Assembly: GCA_017484285.1 (NCBI GenBank)
Contig: JAFUTH010000020.1
Location: forward strand, 1-64,000
Direction: 5' to 3'
DNA from: Treponema sp.
GTDB lineage: Bacteria > Spirochaetota > Spirochaetia > Treponematales > Treponemataceae
DNA length: 64,000 nucleotides
Shown one piece after another: positions 18,866 to 28,243 of the stretch. The notes under the pieces are model-generated. The model worked only from the letters and a program-made list of their open reading frames with translations, was not told where the DNA came from and made no database searches. The position numbers and the translations under genes are program-made. The number at the start of each line of letters is the position of its first letter. Position 1 is the first letter of the stretch.

Positions 18866-21800
18866 TTAGAATACGTTTACACGCAGACCGACCGAAATCT
18901 GAGGAACGATACTTCTGATATCTTCCTCAGAAGAAACGTCCGTCGGGATAAACCACAGTTGACCTTCCGTGTAGAACGCAATCGTTCGGAACATCTTCTG
19001 TTTTGCGAAGGTGACGCGCGGGAACTCAATCTGCAACAAGCCTGCGGAAAGAATCTGCGCTTTGCCCGAACCAGACTGGTTGAATCGCGTAAAGTTCGCA
19101 CCGACCGCAATGTTCATGCTGAGCCATTCCCAGTCAGGACCGAAGTAATAGCGGAACGGCAGATAGTAGACGTTCGCAAGCAGCTTCATGCCGAATACGT
19201 TGTCGCCACCGTAGCGCATGTCTGACATTGAGAAGAGCTCTCGCTGCTCCTGAGTGAACTGCCCCCACTGAACCTGAAGCTTAACGTTATCGTCAAAGAA
19301 CGTGAGACCCGCACCGACGTTGAACAAGGTCGCGCCCCAGAACTGCCAGTCGAAGTACAATCCCTGAATGAATGCCGGAACTTCATATGCCGCTTTGTCG
19401 CCTTTTCGCAATGCAAGCGTGAGACTCTTGAGCGCAACATCGTCCTGTGCCAAGCCAGAGAATACCATCTCCTGATTGTAGTGACCGCCCGCTCCCGGAG
19501 AGATGAGGCGGATTGTCGGCTTGGTGCTGTCGACCTGTACAATACAACGCGTAACGGCAATCTCGCCGTTCTTCATTGTGGTGCGGACGAGCAGGAAGTG
19601 GTAGCCCTCGGCGATGTCCTCGTTTTCAATGCGGTAGCGCCACTTGCCCGACGCAGAAATCTTCTTGAACGTCTTTCCGTTGTCCAAAGAAAGCTCGACC
19701 TTTTCGACGACCTTTGCCGCAACCTCGTCTTTGAGTTCCTGAGAAGCGCCCTTTGCGTTTGCCCGGACGACTTCTTCCTCATCGTAAGAATAGCCCGCGT
19801 TGCCGATGATGTACGGTCGGTCGAATGCAAAGTCACCGTACGTGAAACTGTCAATCGTAACCCACGGACCGACTGCCTGATAGTTGAGGTACTGCGTGTT
19901 AGAGACAATCTTTGTTGCATCGGCAAGATGTGCCTCAACGCGGATGTCATGGCGTCCCTCGCCAATCATGGTTTGGTCGAGCGTGTACTTAAAGTAGCCG
20001 CTTTCGCTCAAGCCCGTCTCGGCGATTGTCTTTCCGTCGATGATAAGCATCAGTTCTTCGATATTGTTAGCTTCGCTCGTTGCCGTACCGTAGATGTTGA
20101 ATTTGCCCTGCACGTATTCGCCATTGAGCGGATAGAGCAAATCGACCTTTGCGCGCGGCATTTTTTTGTCGAGCTGGATATTGCGGCTTACGCGCGTAAT
20201 GTTCTCTGCGGCGTCAACACCCGTCAGCTCAACATTGTAGAATCCGTCAGAGAGCGCGGAAATATCGAGCGCCTGCGTGATGATTTCGTCAGGAACCAAG
20301 TCTGTGTGCGCGAGACTTGAGACAACCGTCTTTCCGTCGAGCGAGCGAATCGTGATGTACAGTTTGGTGAGACCGATGTTATCAGTCGTCTGACCAGAGA
20401 AGAACACCATGCCCGTCGTCTTTGAGTCGTCGAGCGGGAGCGCAAGGCTGATTGACGGATTCGTGTTATCGATATTAATCAAAGATGAGTACAAGCCCTC
20501 AATGCCGTACCAGTCAACGACCTTCATGAATACGACGTGCGTGCCGTCTTCAATGACGCGCGTATCGAATTCGTAAGACCAGTTACAGAGCGTCATGTCG
20601 TGACCGTAGTTGCCCAATGCCTCGTCGAACGAGTTGCCGTTATCGACCGAGATGTACACGGCTTTGATACCGTTTTTGTCAGTTGCGTTACCCGTGAGCT
20701 TAACCGTGTCTTTGACCGTCTCACTGATTGGCGGTGTGATGACAGCACCCTTCGGCTCTTCGAGAGAAATGCGGAAGTTACGCGTATATTCAGGCCCCTG
20801 CGTGCCGTTGATGTCGACTGCATAAATCGTGATTGAGTGCTCGTTGTCGGTAAAGTCCGTGAGCTTCTTCGGAATCGTAAAACTCGTGCCGATTTGGTCA
20901 AGCTCCTCAAACGTACCGTTGTCGAATTTGTACCAAATCTTCGGACCTGCGATGACCGCGCCGTTCTCGTCTTTTGTTACGCCATCATCATCGTAGATAA
21001 CGCCAGAGAATGCAAAGTCTCGGGTAAGAACCGCGTTTTCTTCAGGAACATGGATTTCTGAAATCGGCAAGTCGTTCGCGTTGTCGATGATGAAGTCCCA
21101 CTGGCGGATTTCCGTTGCATTTCCGATAGCATCGGTGAAGCGGAATGTCATGAGGTCGTCAATCGGCTTTTCTGCCGTACCAACATGCGTTGTAATCATG
21201 GGAGCAAGCTCAAGCGCAACCGGCTGAGCGCCACGCGCAGGACCGATGTATTCCGCCTTTGCGAACCGTCCGTTGTCTTTGACGAGGAAGGCAATCAAGT
21301 TCTCGCCGTTTACGATGTCCTCGCCACCCGGAAGCACGACCTCAACCTCTGGCGGGGTCGTGTCTTTGAAGAGCGCGAGTGATTTGACTGTTGATTTTCC
21401 GGTTTTATCTGTTGCGCGGATGTCGAGCCCGATGAGCCCGTCATTAAACGCCGTGACATTGATGTTCGCCGTGTACTGGTTGATGTTCGCCGTCATGTCG
21501 CGCCATGACTCACCGCCGTCAAGCGAATATTCCACCTTTTCGATACCGTTCGCATCGGTTACATTTGCGGTAATCTGGGTGCGCGTCTGAAGCCACTGGT
21601 GGTTCTCCGGCGCAACGACCTCAATTGCAGGCGGCTCGCTGTCAACGAAGATATTGACCGGCGGAGTCGTATGCGTTTTGCCGTCGCCGTCACGCGCGGT
21701 GAGCGTTACATTGCGGTAGATGCCGTCTTTGATACCGATTAAAGAAATCGCCTTTCCGTCAGCCTTTGCCGACAGACCGTTTATTCCGTCGTTGACCGTC

Positions 21801-24064
21801 AAAGAAATCGGCAGAGAAATATTCGCGTATCCTTCAAGTGCGTCGCCCTGTGAGAGCACATAGCCCTTAAGCTGCTCGTTATAGGTGACGTTTTCGCCAG
21901 AAATCCAATAAATATCGCCGACCTTCCAGCTGCTTCGCTTTTCGGGTACTGGGCGCACGACACAGAAGGTAACACGGCACGTGCCCGAAGCAGCTTTGCC
22001 CGCAGTCGCGGTGAGCGTTAACGTGGTGACACGCGACGGAAGGTTTGCCAGTTTGACTTCATAGTGACCGTTGACGAATTCAGCCTTGCCCGTCTGCTTT
22101 ACGTCGCCGCCAATCTCGTTGTCACCATCGATGGTGTACGTAACTGACGGAGATTTTTCGGCAGTCTCGACATTGAAAACCGCGACTGCTGGCTGTGTTG
22201 CTCCATGCGGAATTACGACGTTCATGCCGCCTTTGTATTCCTCACCGTTGATGCTGACGATGTTGACCGTGATGCCGGCATTGTCCGTGCCTTCGATGAT
22301 TTTGTCTTGGATTGAGGTGGCAAGCAAATCTTCGTGGATATATGACAAATCTTTTACGTCGATGAGCGATTTTTTCTCGACCGTGCGCTCAAAAATATCC
22401 GTTGCGCTGACCGTAATCTGTATCAAGCCCCACGGAGCCGTTGCGAGCGGGATTTTGATAGAGACGCTTTTTTCGGGAGCTTTTGTGGTGAACGTTTCGG
22501 TTGTGTACACTTCATCGATACCTGTCTCGATTTTGTACGCGTACGAGACAATGCCTGATGACGATGAAGCTGAAATCTCATAGACAGGATTTGCCTCGGG
22601 ATGCACCAGCAGACCATTGACGACTGATGCCGTTCCGACCTTTTCGTTCGAGAATTTGATTTTCTCGCCCATGACCGTGAATGTGGTAGAGACAGGATTG
22701 CCTTTTATACCATGAATATCCGTCGCAACAACCGTGATTTTGTGCTGACCGCCAGCGAATTCGCTCTGAATCTCCTCGCTGAACACACCGTCGGTCTTTA
22801 CCTCAACGGCTTCGCCATCATCAAGGCTGTACTCGACAGAGGCAACGCCGTCATCGTCAGCTACGAGTCCGCGCACAAACACGGACTTTGTGCCATTCTC
22901 AAAGACGATGCCCGTTTCTGGATTCTGAATCGTGACGACCGGCTTGTCAGCCTCTTGATTGAGCGGGATTGTTTTTTTGATAGTAACGACGTTGCCGACC
23001 GTATCGACCGCCGTGACGATGAAATCAACAGACTTTGCCTTGACTTCGCGCGTGTCGACTTCGTGATACCAATAGGGATTACCAGGAACAAGCGGAAAAT
23101 CACCCGTCTGCCCGTCGAATGACCATGACAATTTTTGGATACCGATTTTGTCTTTTGCATAGCCCGCGACCGTGAATCTTCCGTTGCAGACTTCATTGTC
23201 TTTTGGAGAGACGATTTTTACGTCTGGCTTTGTATTATCGATAAAGTACAGATATGAGTATGTGCCGACCGAACCTTGTTTGTCGGTTGCTTTGAACCAG
23301 AGAATTGCAGGACCGTCTTTTGAAAGGCGTGTGTCAATCGGCAAATCAAATGTGCAGATGCCCGTATTTTTATCTTCGGAAATTTTTGTCTGAACGTAGG
23401 TGTCGCCGTTGTCGAGGGAGTACGAAAGGCTTTTTATGCCGTTGCCGTCAGTGACCGTACCTTTGATGCTGATTTTGCCTGAGACAAGCTCACCAAGCTC
23501 GTGATTCGTAACCTGAGTGACTGGCTGTCGGCGATCCAAGTGCCACGAAACGAATGCCTTTTTTTTGGGCTTTTCTTGAGAAGAAAGACCGTTTACATCA
23601 ACGCCCCATACTTCAATGGTGTGAAGACCTTCTTCAAGTTCATTTGTGTCGAGATAATAAGACCAGAACTCCTTGCCTTCTGCCTTAACAGGCTCGCCAC
23701 CGTCAAGAACAAGCCACACCTCAGCAACGCCGTCGTCATCAACACACGTACCGACGATGTTCAAGTTGCCCGGAACGCGCATGTTATTGATTGGGTTTGT
23801 GACGCCCGAAATCGCATAATCTGAATCAGGATCGATGAAAAGGTTGTAAGGACCGGCGATTTCCGTGTTTCCACCTTTGTCTTTTGCCTCGACGTAGATG
23901 TTGTACTTTCCCTCCGGCTTTTCGTTAATATCGAACGTTTCTTGCCAGCTGTCCATGTTCTCGACATCACGATACGTGACATCTTTTTTACCAAGTGCGA
24001 AAGACGTGAACATAGAGATAAAACAAATTGAAGCCCCAAGAAACTTCTTAAGCCCTTTTTTCAT
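18866..24064 (-). CDS. Ig-like repeat protein with C-terminal outer-membrane barrel (1,732 aa)
   Basis: ATG 24064 is chosen because it follows AAGGA at 7-nt spacing and begins a signal peptide (MKKGLKKFLGASICFISMF, cleavage probably near Ala24). No lipobox Cys is present. The body, roughly residues 40-1,550, is a chain of about a dozen Ig-like units of ~100 aa with recurrent motifs such as GTVTDGNGIKSLSYSLDNG, VDNTKPDVKIVSP and VxAxDxxGN. The last ~170 residues change character to alternating aromatic/polar strands (YFDWQFWGATLFNVGAGL, LSMNIAVGANFTRFNQSG) and end with VGLRVNVF, a terminal Phe typical of barrel proteins recognised by the BAM complex. The layout suggests an outer-membrane-anchored protein carrying a long Ig rod; which side the rod faces cannot be read from sequence. 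It precedes the giant lipoprotein gene on the same strand, and its repeats are more divergent than those of its neighbour. Confidence 0.85.
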   Translation of the reverse strand: MKKGLKKFLGASICFISMFTSFALGKKDVTYRDVENMDSWQETFDINEKPEGKYNIYVEAKDKGGNTEIAGPYNLFIDPDSDYAISGVTNPINNMRVPGNLNIVGTCVDDDGVAEVWLVLDGGEPVKAEGKEFWSYYLDTNELEEGLHTIEVWGVDVNGLSSQEKPKKKAFVSWHLDRRQPVTQVTNHELGELVSGKISIKGTVTDGNGIKSLSYSLDNGDTYVQTKISEDKNTGICTFDLPIDTRLSKDGPAILWFKATDKQGSVGTYSYLYFIDNTKPDVKIVSPKDNEVCNGRFTVAGYAKDKIGIQKLSWSFDGQTGDFPLVPGNPYWYHEVDTREVKAKSVDFIVTAVDTVGNVVTIKKTIPLNQEADKPVVTIQNPETGIVFENGTKSVFVRGLVADDDGVASVEYSLDDGEAVEVKTDGVFSEEIQSEFAGGQHKITVVATDIHGIKGNPVSTTFTVMGEKIKFSNEKVGTASVVNGLLVHPEANPVYEISASSSSGIVSYAYKIETGIDEVYTTETFTTKAPEKSVSIKIPLATAPWGLIQITVSATDIFERTVEKKSLIDVKDLSYIHEDLLATSIQDKIIEGTDNAGITVNIVSINGEEYKGGMNVVIPHGATQPAVAVFNVETAEKSPSVTYTIDGDNEIGGDVKQTGKAEFVNGHYEVKLANLPSRVTTLTLTATAGKAASGTCRVTFCVVRPVPEKRSSWKVGDIYWISGENVTYNEQLKGYVLSQGDALEGYANISLPISLTVNDGINGLSAKADGKAISLIGIKDGIYRNVTLTARDGDGKTHTTPPVNIFVDSEPPAIEVVAPENHQWLQTRTQITANVTDANGIEKVEYSLDGGESWRDMTANINQYTANINVTAFNDGLIGLDIRATDKTGKSTVKSLALFKDTTPPEVEVVLPGGEDIVNGENLIAFLVKDNGRFAKAEYIGPARGAQPVALELAPMITTHVGTAEKPIDDLMTFRFTDAIGNATEIRQWDFIIDNANDLPISEIHVPEENAVLTRDFAFSGVIYDDDGVTKDENGAVIAGPKIWYKFDNGTFEELDQIGTSFTIPKKLTDFTDNEHSITIYAVDINGTQGPEYTRNFRISLEEPKGAVITPPISETVKDTVKLTGNATDKNGIKAVYISVDNGNSFDEALGNYGHDMTLCNWSYEFDTRVIEDGTHVVFMKVVDWYGIEGLYSSLINIDNTNPSISLALPLDDSKTTGMVFFSGQTTDNIGLTKLYITIRSLDGKTVVSSLAHTDLVPDEIITQALDISALSDGFYNVELTGVDAAENITRVSRNIQLDKKMPRAKVDLLYPLNGEYVQGKFNIYGTATSEANNIEELMLIIDGKTIAETGLSESGYFKYTLDQTMIGEGRHDIRVEAHLADATKIVSNTQYLNYQAVGPWVTIDSFTYGDFAFDRPYIIGNAGYSYDEEEVVRANAKGASQELKDEVAAKVVEKVELSLDNGKTFKKISASGKWRYRIENEDIAEGYHFLLVRTTMKNGEIAVTRCIVQVDSTKPTIRLISPGAGGHYNQEMVFSGLAQDDVALKSLTLALRKGDKAAYEVPAFIQGLYFDWQFWGATLFNVGAGLTFFDDNVKLQVQWGQFTQEQRELFSMSDMRYGGDNVFGMKLLANVYYLPFRYYFGPDWEWLSMNIAVGANFTRFNQSGSGKAQILSAGLLQIEFPRVTFAKQKMFRTIAFYTEGQLWFIPTDVSSEEDIRSIVPQISVGLRVNVF

Positions 24065-24101
24065 ACATATATCCTTACTTTTTTTATAATTAGTCAGAAT
24101 C

Positions 24102-24130
24102 ACTATAGAATAAGTGAAAAATAAAATCAA
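24102..24130 (-). promoter_or_regulatory. Promoter for the Ig/barrel gene
   Basis: On the minus strand TTGATT (24130-24125), a 17-bp spacer and TATAGT (24107-24102) precede a ~35-nt leader with a Shine-Dalgarno. The rest of 24131-24272 is very AT-rich and presumably holds the sirtuin promoter; TTGTCA (24217-24222 region) with AT-rich hexamers is the likeliest part, but its spacing is not convincing. Confidence 0.55.
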
Positions 24131-24272
24131 ATCTAATCACAAAAAAAGATTTTGAATTTACTCTTTTTCATTTCAGTTTCGGTTAAAATCTCTAATATCT
24201 TGAATTCAGATACGGGATTGTCATAGTATATTTATATAGAATAAGAAAACTCTTTGAAAAAGAAGGTAGAAC

Positions 24273-25040
24273 ATGAGCAACGAAAACACACAGCAAGCAG
24301 AAGAATTAATCGCAGAACTCCAGAAGATGATTGACGACTCGCACAACATCGTCTTTTTTGGCGGCGCGGGCGTCTCAACCGAAAGCGGCATTCCCGACTT
24401 CAGAAGCCAGGACGGTCTGTACAATCAGGAATGGAAGTATCCGCCTGAGACCATCATTTCGCGCTCATTTTTTGACCACGATCCCAAAGAATTCTACCGT
24501 TTTTACCGCAAAAAGCTGATTATCAAAGACGTAAAGCCGAACATCACACACAAAAAGCTTGCGGAACTTGAGCAGGCAGGAAAACTGAGCGCAATCGTCA
24601 CGCAGAACATCGACGGCTTGCACCAGATGGCAGGAAGCAAGGTCGTGTATGAGCTTCACGGAAGCACGCTCCGAAACTACTGCATGAAGTGCGGGAAAAG
24701 CTACGACATCGACTTTATCGCCGCGAGCGAAAACACCGAAGAAAAATTGCCCCGCTGTGAGTGCGGCGGCTTAGTAAAACCCGATGTCGTTCTGTACGAA
24801 GAAGGGCTCGACGACAAAGTGATTAACGGCGCGGTGGACGCAATCGCGAACGCGGACATGCTCATCATCGGTGGCACGTCGCTCGTGGTGTACCCGGCGG
24901 CAGGCTTAATCCGCTACTTTAGGGGAAAGCACCTCGTGCTCATAAACAAGAGCGAAACGCAAGCCGACGCAAGCGCAGACCTCGTGATTCATGATTCACT
25001 GGGCAAAGTGTTTGAGCAAATCAAAGTAGCAAGCGTTTGA
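24273..25040 (+). CDS. cobB: Sir2-family NAD-dependent protein deacylase
   Basis: Cytosolic sirtuin of 255 aa, a normal length. It removes acyl groups from protein lysines with NAD+ as co-substrate, releasing nicotinamide and O-acyl-ADP-ribose. Visible motifs: NAD-binding GAGVSTESGIPDFRS (31-45), TQNIDGLH (110-117), catalytic His129 in ELHGS, zinc ligands Cys137 and Cys140 with Cys162 and Cys164, and GTSLVVYPAAG near residue 205. The start ATG follows AAGAAGG. The 3' end overlaps the convergent methyltransferase frame by 52 bp. Bacterial sirtuins typically regulate acyl-CoA synthetases; an AMP-forming acyl-CoA synthetase is encoded at 60.5-62.2 kb, but a link is only inference. Confidence 0.92.
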   Translation: MSNENTQQAEELIAELQKMIDDSHNIVFFGGAGVSTESGIPDFRSQDGLYNQEWKYPPETIISRSFFDHDPKEFYRFYRKKLIIKDVKPNITHKKLAELEQAGKLSAIVTQNIDGLHQMAGSKVVYELHGSTLRNYCMKCGKSYDIDFIAASENTEEKLPRCECGGLVKPDVVLYEEGLDDKVINGAVDAIANADMLIIGGTSLVVYPAAGLIRYFRGKHLVLINKSETQADASADLVIHDSLGKVFEQIKVASV

Positions 25041-26180
25041 TTTACGTGCAGCGTGGCGAGCAGGGAATTCGTTGGTGCAGATTTTTCATTTCCCGTGCGA
25101 ACTGCGCGAATCAGCAGATTTTTCGGCGTTGCGCTTTCTTCAATAAATTCGAGGATTTGGACGCGGTAGCCGTGGCTCTCCAAAAGCTCAGCGCGGAGCG
25201 CGTCGGTGGCGAGGGCGGCGAAGCGCTCCTTTATAAGACCGTATTTTAAGAGCGGCGCGAACGGAGAATCGGCGGGAACTGATTTTGCGGAAAGTTGGGA
25301 ATTAACTTCATGCTGGCAGCAGGGAACGGAAAGAATCGCTTTTGCTTTGCGGCGGAGCGCGTAGTCGAGCGCGTAATCGGTGGCGGTGTCGCAGGCATGG
25401 AGCGTTATGATGATGTCGGGCTGCTTTTCTTCGCCAAACGAAGCGATGTCGCCCGCGGCAAACTTAAGATTTGTGAGCGAGAGTTTTTGCGCGAGCGTGT
25501 TGCAATAGGCAATCACATCTTTTTTGAGGTCAAGCCCGAAGATTTCACACGGGATTTTTTTGACCGCAGAAAGATAGTGCTGAACGGCAAAGGTGAGATA
25601 CGATTTTCCAGAGCCGAAGTCCACGATGCGGAGCGGATTTTCCGCAGAAACAGGATTCCGCTCGCTTTCCCGCAAGCGAATCACATCGCCCAGCACATCA
25701 TCGAGCATTTCAAGAAAGCGGTTGATTTGTCGGAATTTGTCGTACTTCGCGCGAATTACCTTCCCTTCCGCCGTCATAATCCCCAAATGCACCAAAAACG
25801 GCACAGGCGCGCCTTCGGGAAGAAGATAGCGTTTGGTACGAGAAATTGAATTCGGAATAGCAGTCTTTGAATTTTCCATTTTCAATTCGTTTCACTTTTC
25901 CTTTTTTGTTCGCGAGAATTGTGATTTCCTCGCTTTCAGTGCGCTGAACGCAGTTTTTGAAAGTCGTGCCCGCGTGCGTGGAAATAAAGTCGTTTAAGTC
26001 GGATTCAGTCATTTTTTTATGGAAGACTTGTGTTTTTGTGTAGAATTCGGCGAAGTAGTCTTCGTTTTTTGCCGAAGCGAGCGAACTTGTGAGCAATTTG
26101 ATTTTAACGCGCGTGTATTCCGCGCCGAGGATTTCCGAGATATTTTTGATTGGTTTTGAAAATGTAACAGATAAAATCAT
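24989..26180 (-). pseudogene. SAM-dependent methyltransferase (Methyltransf_32 type), frameshifted
   Basis: Two overlapping minus-strand frames together make one protein. The upstream frame starts at ATG 26180 (Shine-Dalgarno AAGGA) and gives MILSVTFSKPIKNISEILG... to ANKKGKVKRIENGK. The downstream frame resumes with TKRYLLPEGAPVPFLVHLG and carries the methyltransferase core: VDFGSGKSYLTF (SAM motif I), GLDLKKD, LHACDTATD and VPCCQHE, signatures of this family. Joining needs a +1 shift between about 25893 and 25850; a TGA in the downstream frame lies just before. The junction falls in an A-rich stretch (GAAAATGGAAAAT...) similar to a repeat seen at 397-421 and 60490-60510. It may be a real lesion or a sequencing error. 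The substrate is unknown. The C-terminal frame alone could be translated as a shorter protein from ATG 25879. Confidence 0.7.
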
Positions 26181-26196
26181 AGTTTTCCTTTTATTA

Positions 26197-26265
26197 TCCA
26201 CAGATAGGCACAGATTACCACAGATTTTTATTTTTAATCTGTGCACATCTGTGTTAATCTGTGGA
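26197..26265. repeat. CACAGAT inverted-repeat element
   Basis: Three CACAGAT units spaced ~11 bp (26202-26228) face three ATCTGTG-type units (26239-26263), forming an imperfect long hairpin. Related short units occur at 30758-30765, 37781-37808 and 57704-57779. It sits just upstream of the methyltransferase start. Bases 26266-26381 beyond it are a GC-rich segment with small inverted repeats (for example TTGCCGTAGGCAA) and no gene. Confidence 0.6.
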
Positions 26266-26381
26266 TTATTTTCTTCCCGCTTTGCTCTCAGCGCAAGGGA
26301 TTGTAGGGGCGCGAAGCGTTGCCGTAGGCAATGAAGCGATAGCGGAACCCCGAAAAGCCCGACGGCGAAGCCGATGCGCCC

Positions 26382-26419
26382 TGTGAAACATTAAAATTGT
26401 TTCACAAACACTCTATATT
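26382..26419 (+). promoter_or_regulatory. Inverted repeat made of parS-like half-sites, over a parAB promoter
   Basis: TGTGAAACA (26382-26390) and TGTTTCACA (26398-26406) form a perfect 9-bp inverted repeat with a 7-bp spacer. The arms contain GTGAAACA and TGTTTCAC, the two halves of the bacterial parS consensus, but in the opposite order. TTAAAA (26391-26396) in the spacer and TATATT (26414-26419), 17 bp apart, make a possible promoter for parA, so a bound protein could block it. A second -10-like TATGAT (26437-26442) lies 6 nt before the ATG. Confidence 0.45.
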
Positions 26420-26448
26420 TTAAACGAAAAATCCGATATGATAAATAT

Positions 26449-27219
26449 ATGGGAAAGATTTTTGTTTTTGTTAATCAGAAGGGTGGCGTTGGCAAAACAA
26501 CTTCCGCTATCAATATTGGCGCGTACATGGCAGAGCTCGGCAAAAAAGTGCTGCTCGTGGATTTTGACTCTCAGGGAAATATGACGACAGGCGTGGGCGT
26601 TTCAAAAGAAAAGCCGACCATTTATGAATTCATGGACGACGATTCGCTCGCCGAAAAAGCAGTCAAACACACGGCGATTGCAAATCTCGACGCAATCAGC
26701 GCGGACGAAACACTTGCGGGCGCGGCAATTGAATTCGCAGACGAAAAAATCGTCAGCAAAGAAAAGCGCAATTTCATTCTCAAAGAAGCGCTCGACCCGC
26801 TCCGCGACAAATACGATTACATTTTGATTGACTGTCCGCCGTCGCTCGGGCTCTTGACGCTGAACGGTCTTGTGGCAGCAGACGCGGTGCTCGTTCCGAT
26901 GCAGTGCGAATATTTTGCATTGGAAGGAATCACGCTCCTCTTGCAGACGGTTAAGCGCGTCCAAAAATCACAGAACCCGAACCTCATTCTCGGCGGCATT
27001 TTCTTTACGATGTATGACAGCCGCACGCGATTGGCGCAAGATGTCGTCCGAAACGTGCAGGCGTACTTTAAAGATGCCGTGTTCAATACGATTATTCCCC
27101 GCAACATTCGACTTTCAGAAGCACCGTCTCACGGTCAGCCGATTTCGCTTTACGACCCATCTTGCGTGGGCGCAAAGAGTTACAAAAAACTTGCGGAAGA
27201 GGTAATCAGCCGTGGCTAA
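26449..27219 (+). CDS. parA: ParA/Soj chromosome-partition ATPase
   Basis: 256 aa, standard length. Deviant Walker A KGGVGKT at 11-17 with signature Lys11, switch I region VDFDSQGN (37-44) and Walker B LIDCPPSLGLLT near 124-134. ParA dimers bind DNA non-specifically with ATP and are cycled off by ParB, moving or positioning the origin. It overlaps parB by 8 nt, so the two are translationally coupled. No clear Shine-Dalgarno precedes the ATG. The pair normally lies close to the replication origin, but no dnaA or origin is visible in this window. Confidence 0.95.
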   Translation: MGKIFVFVNQKGGVGKTTSAINIGAYMAELGKKVLLVDFDSQGNMTTGVGVSKEKPTIYEFMDDDSLAEKAVKHTAIANLDAISADETLAGAAIEFADEKIVSKEKRNFILKEALDPLRDKYDYILIDCPPSLGLLTLNGLVAADAVLVPMQCEYFALEGITLLLQTVKRVQKSQNPNLILGGIFFTMYDSRTRLAQDVVRNVQAYFKDAVFNTIIPRNIRLSEAPSHGQPISLYDPSCVGAKSYKKLAEEVISRG

Positions 27220-28243
27220 AAAATTCGGATTGGGAGCAGGTCTCTCTGACCTCATGGGCGAGGCTGGCTTAAGCGCGGAAGATTTTTCATCTCATCATGA
27301 TGGCGAATCTGCGCAACATCAGGGCGAACAGGCAAATTCAGAAGCTGCGCAGGCAGTGAGCAAAGCAATCGAAGCCGGAAATATTCCTGCCGAAGTCGCT
27401 TCGGGCGAGCGAACGTTGCCCGAGGGAATAAACGTAGACGAGAACGGTCAGTTGTGGCTCAGCGTGGATGCGCTCAAGCCGAATCCGAAGCAGCCCCGTA
27501 AGGTCTTTGACGAAGACACCTTGCAGGAACTCGCCGACTCAATCCGTGAGCATGGCATTTTGCAGGCGATTACTGTTGAGGACGTAGGAGACGGCTCTTT
27601 CTATATAATTGCCGGTGAACGCCGAACACGAGCCGCAAGAATTGCCGGACTTTCAGAAGTGCCCGTGCAGCTCCGAAAATACTCCGACCAGAAAAAGCTT
27701 GAAATCGCGTTGATTGAAAACATTCAGCGCGAAGATTTAAATCCAATCGAAGAAGCCGAGGCGTATTATCAGCTCATGGAGATTTCGGGATTAAGTCAGG
27801 AGCAGGTGGCGGCTCGCGTGGGTAAAAACCGCTCAACGGTGGCAAATGCAATCCGCCTTTTAAAATTGCCCGAAGACATGCGCACCTCTCTCGTTCAGGG
27901 GCATATCACACCCGGTCACGCACGGGCATTGCTTTCGGTAAAAGAAAATGCCGACATGCGCATTCTGTTCGCAAAAATCATCGGAAGCGGCATGAATGTG
28001 CGCGAAGCCGAGGAAATGGCGCGAACGCTCAACGAGGGCGCGGGAAACGGCGTTAAAAAGCCGAAAGAACCGAAGAACGAAAACAAAGACCCGAACATCA
28101 CCGCGCTTGAGCAAGAATTCATCGAAAAGCTCGGTACGAAAGTGCAGATTAAAGGCACGATGGAGCGCGGAAGTTTGGAAATTCAGTTCTTCACGAAAGA
28201 CGATTTGAATCGGATTTATTATTTGATAATGCAGGATTCATAA
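27212..28243 (+). CDS. parB: ParB/Spo0J partition protein
   Basis: 343 aa with a GTG start inside the end of parA, preceded by GGAAGAGG. The first ~80 residues are a low-complexity Gln/Glu/Ala linker after a short basic start (MAKKFGLGAGLSDLM) that in this family stimulates ParA. The CTP-binding N-domain has AGERRTRAARIAG (134-146) and LIENIQREDLNPIEEA (167-182); the helix-turn-helix is at ~194-216 (LSQEQVAARVGKNRSTV), and the C-terminal dimer domain ends at YYLIMQDS. ParB loads at parS and spreads as a sliding clamp. It converges on brnA with a 6-bp overlap. Confidence 0.95.
   Translation: MAKKFGLGAGLSDLMGEAGLSAEDFSSHHDGESAQHQGEQANSEAAQAVSKAIEAGNIPAEVASGERTLPEGINVDENGQLWLSVDALKPNPKQPRKVFDEDTLQELADSIREHGILQAITVEDVGDGSFYIIAGERRTRAARIAGLSEVPVQLRKYSDQKKLEIALIENIQREDLNPIEEAEAYYQLMEISGLSQEQVAARVGKNRSTVANAIRLLKLPEDMRTSLVQGHITPGHARALLSVKENADMRILFAKIIGSGMNVREAEEMARTLNEGAGNGVKKPKEPKNENKDPNITALEQEFIEKLGTKVQIKGTMERGSLEIQFFTKDDLNRIYYLIMQDS

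Noticed and set aside
19481-20320. 279-codon plus-strand ORF opposite the Ig/barrel gene
   Set aside because: Shadow of the real gene with no Shine-Dalgarno, promoter or recognisable domain.
24065-24272. Riboswitch or structured RNA between the Ig/barrel gene and sirtuin
   Set aside because: The stretch is simple AT-rich sequence without conserved helices that I can see; promoter content is sufficient.
25896-25911. Programmed frameshift at the A6-GG-A4 run in the methyltransferase
   Set aside because: The joining frame needs +1, and a TGA in that frame follows just after the run, so slippage there would terminate translation.
26382-26406. Canonical parS site
   Set aside because: The half-sites are in the reverse order and separated by 7 bp; recorded instead as an operator candidate.
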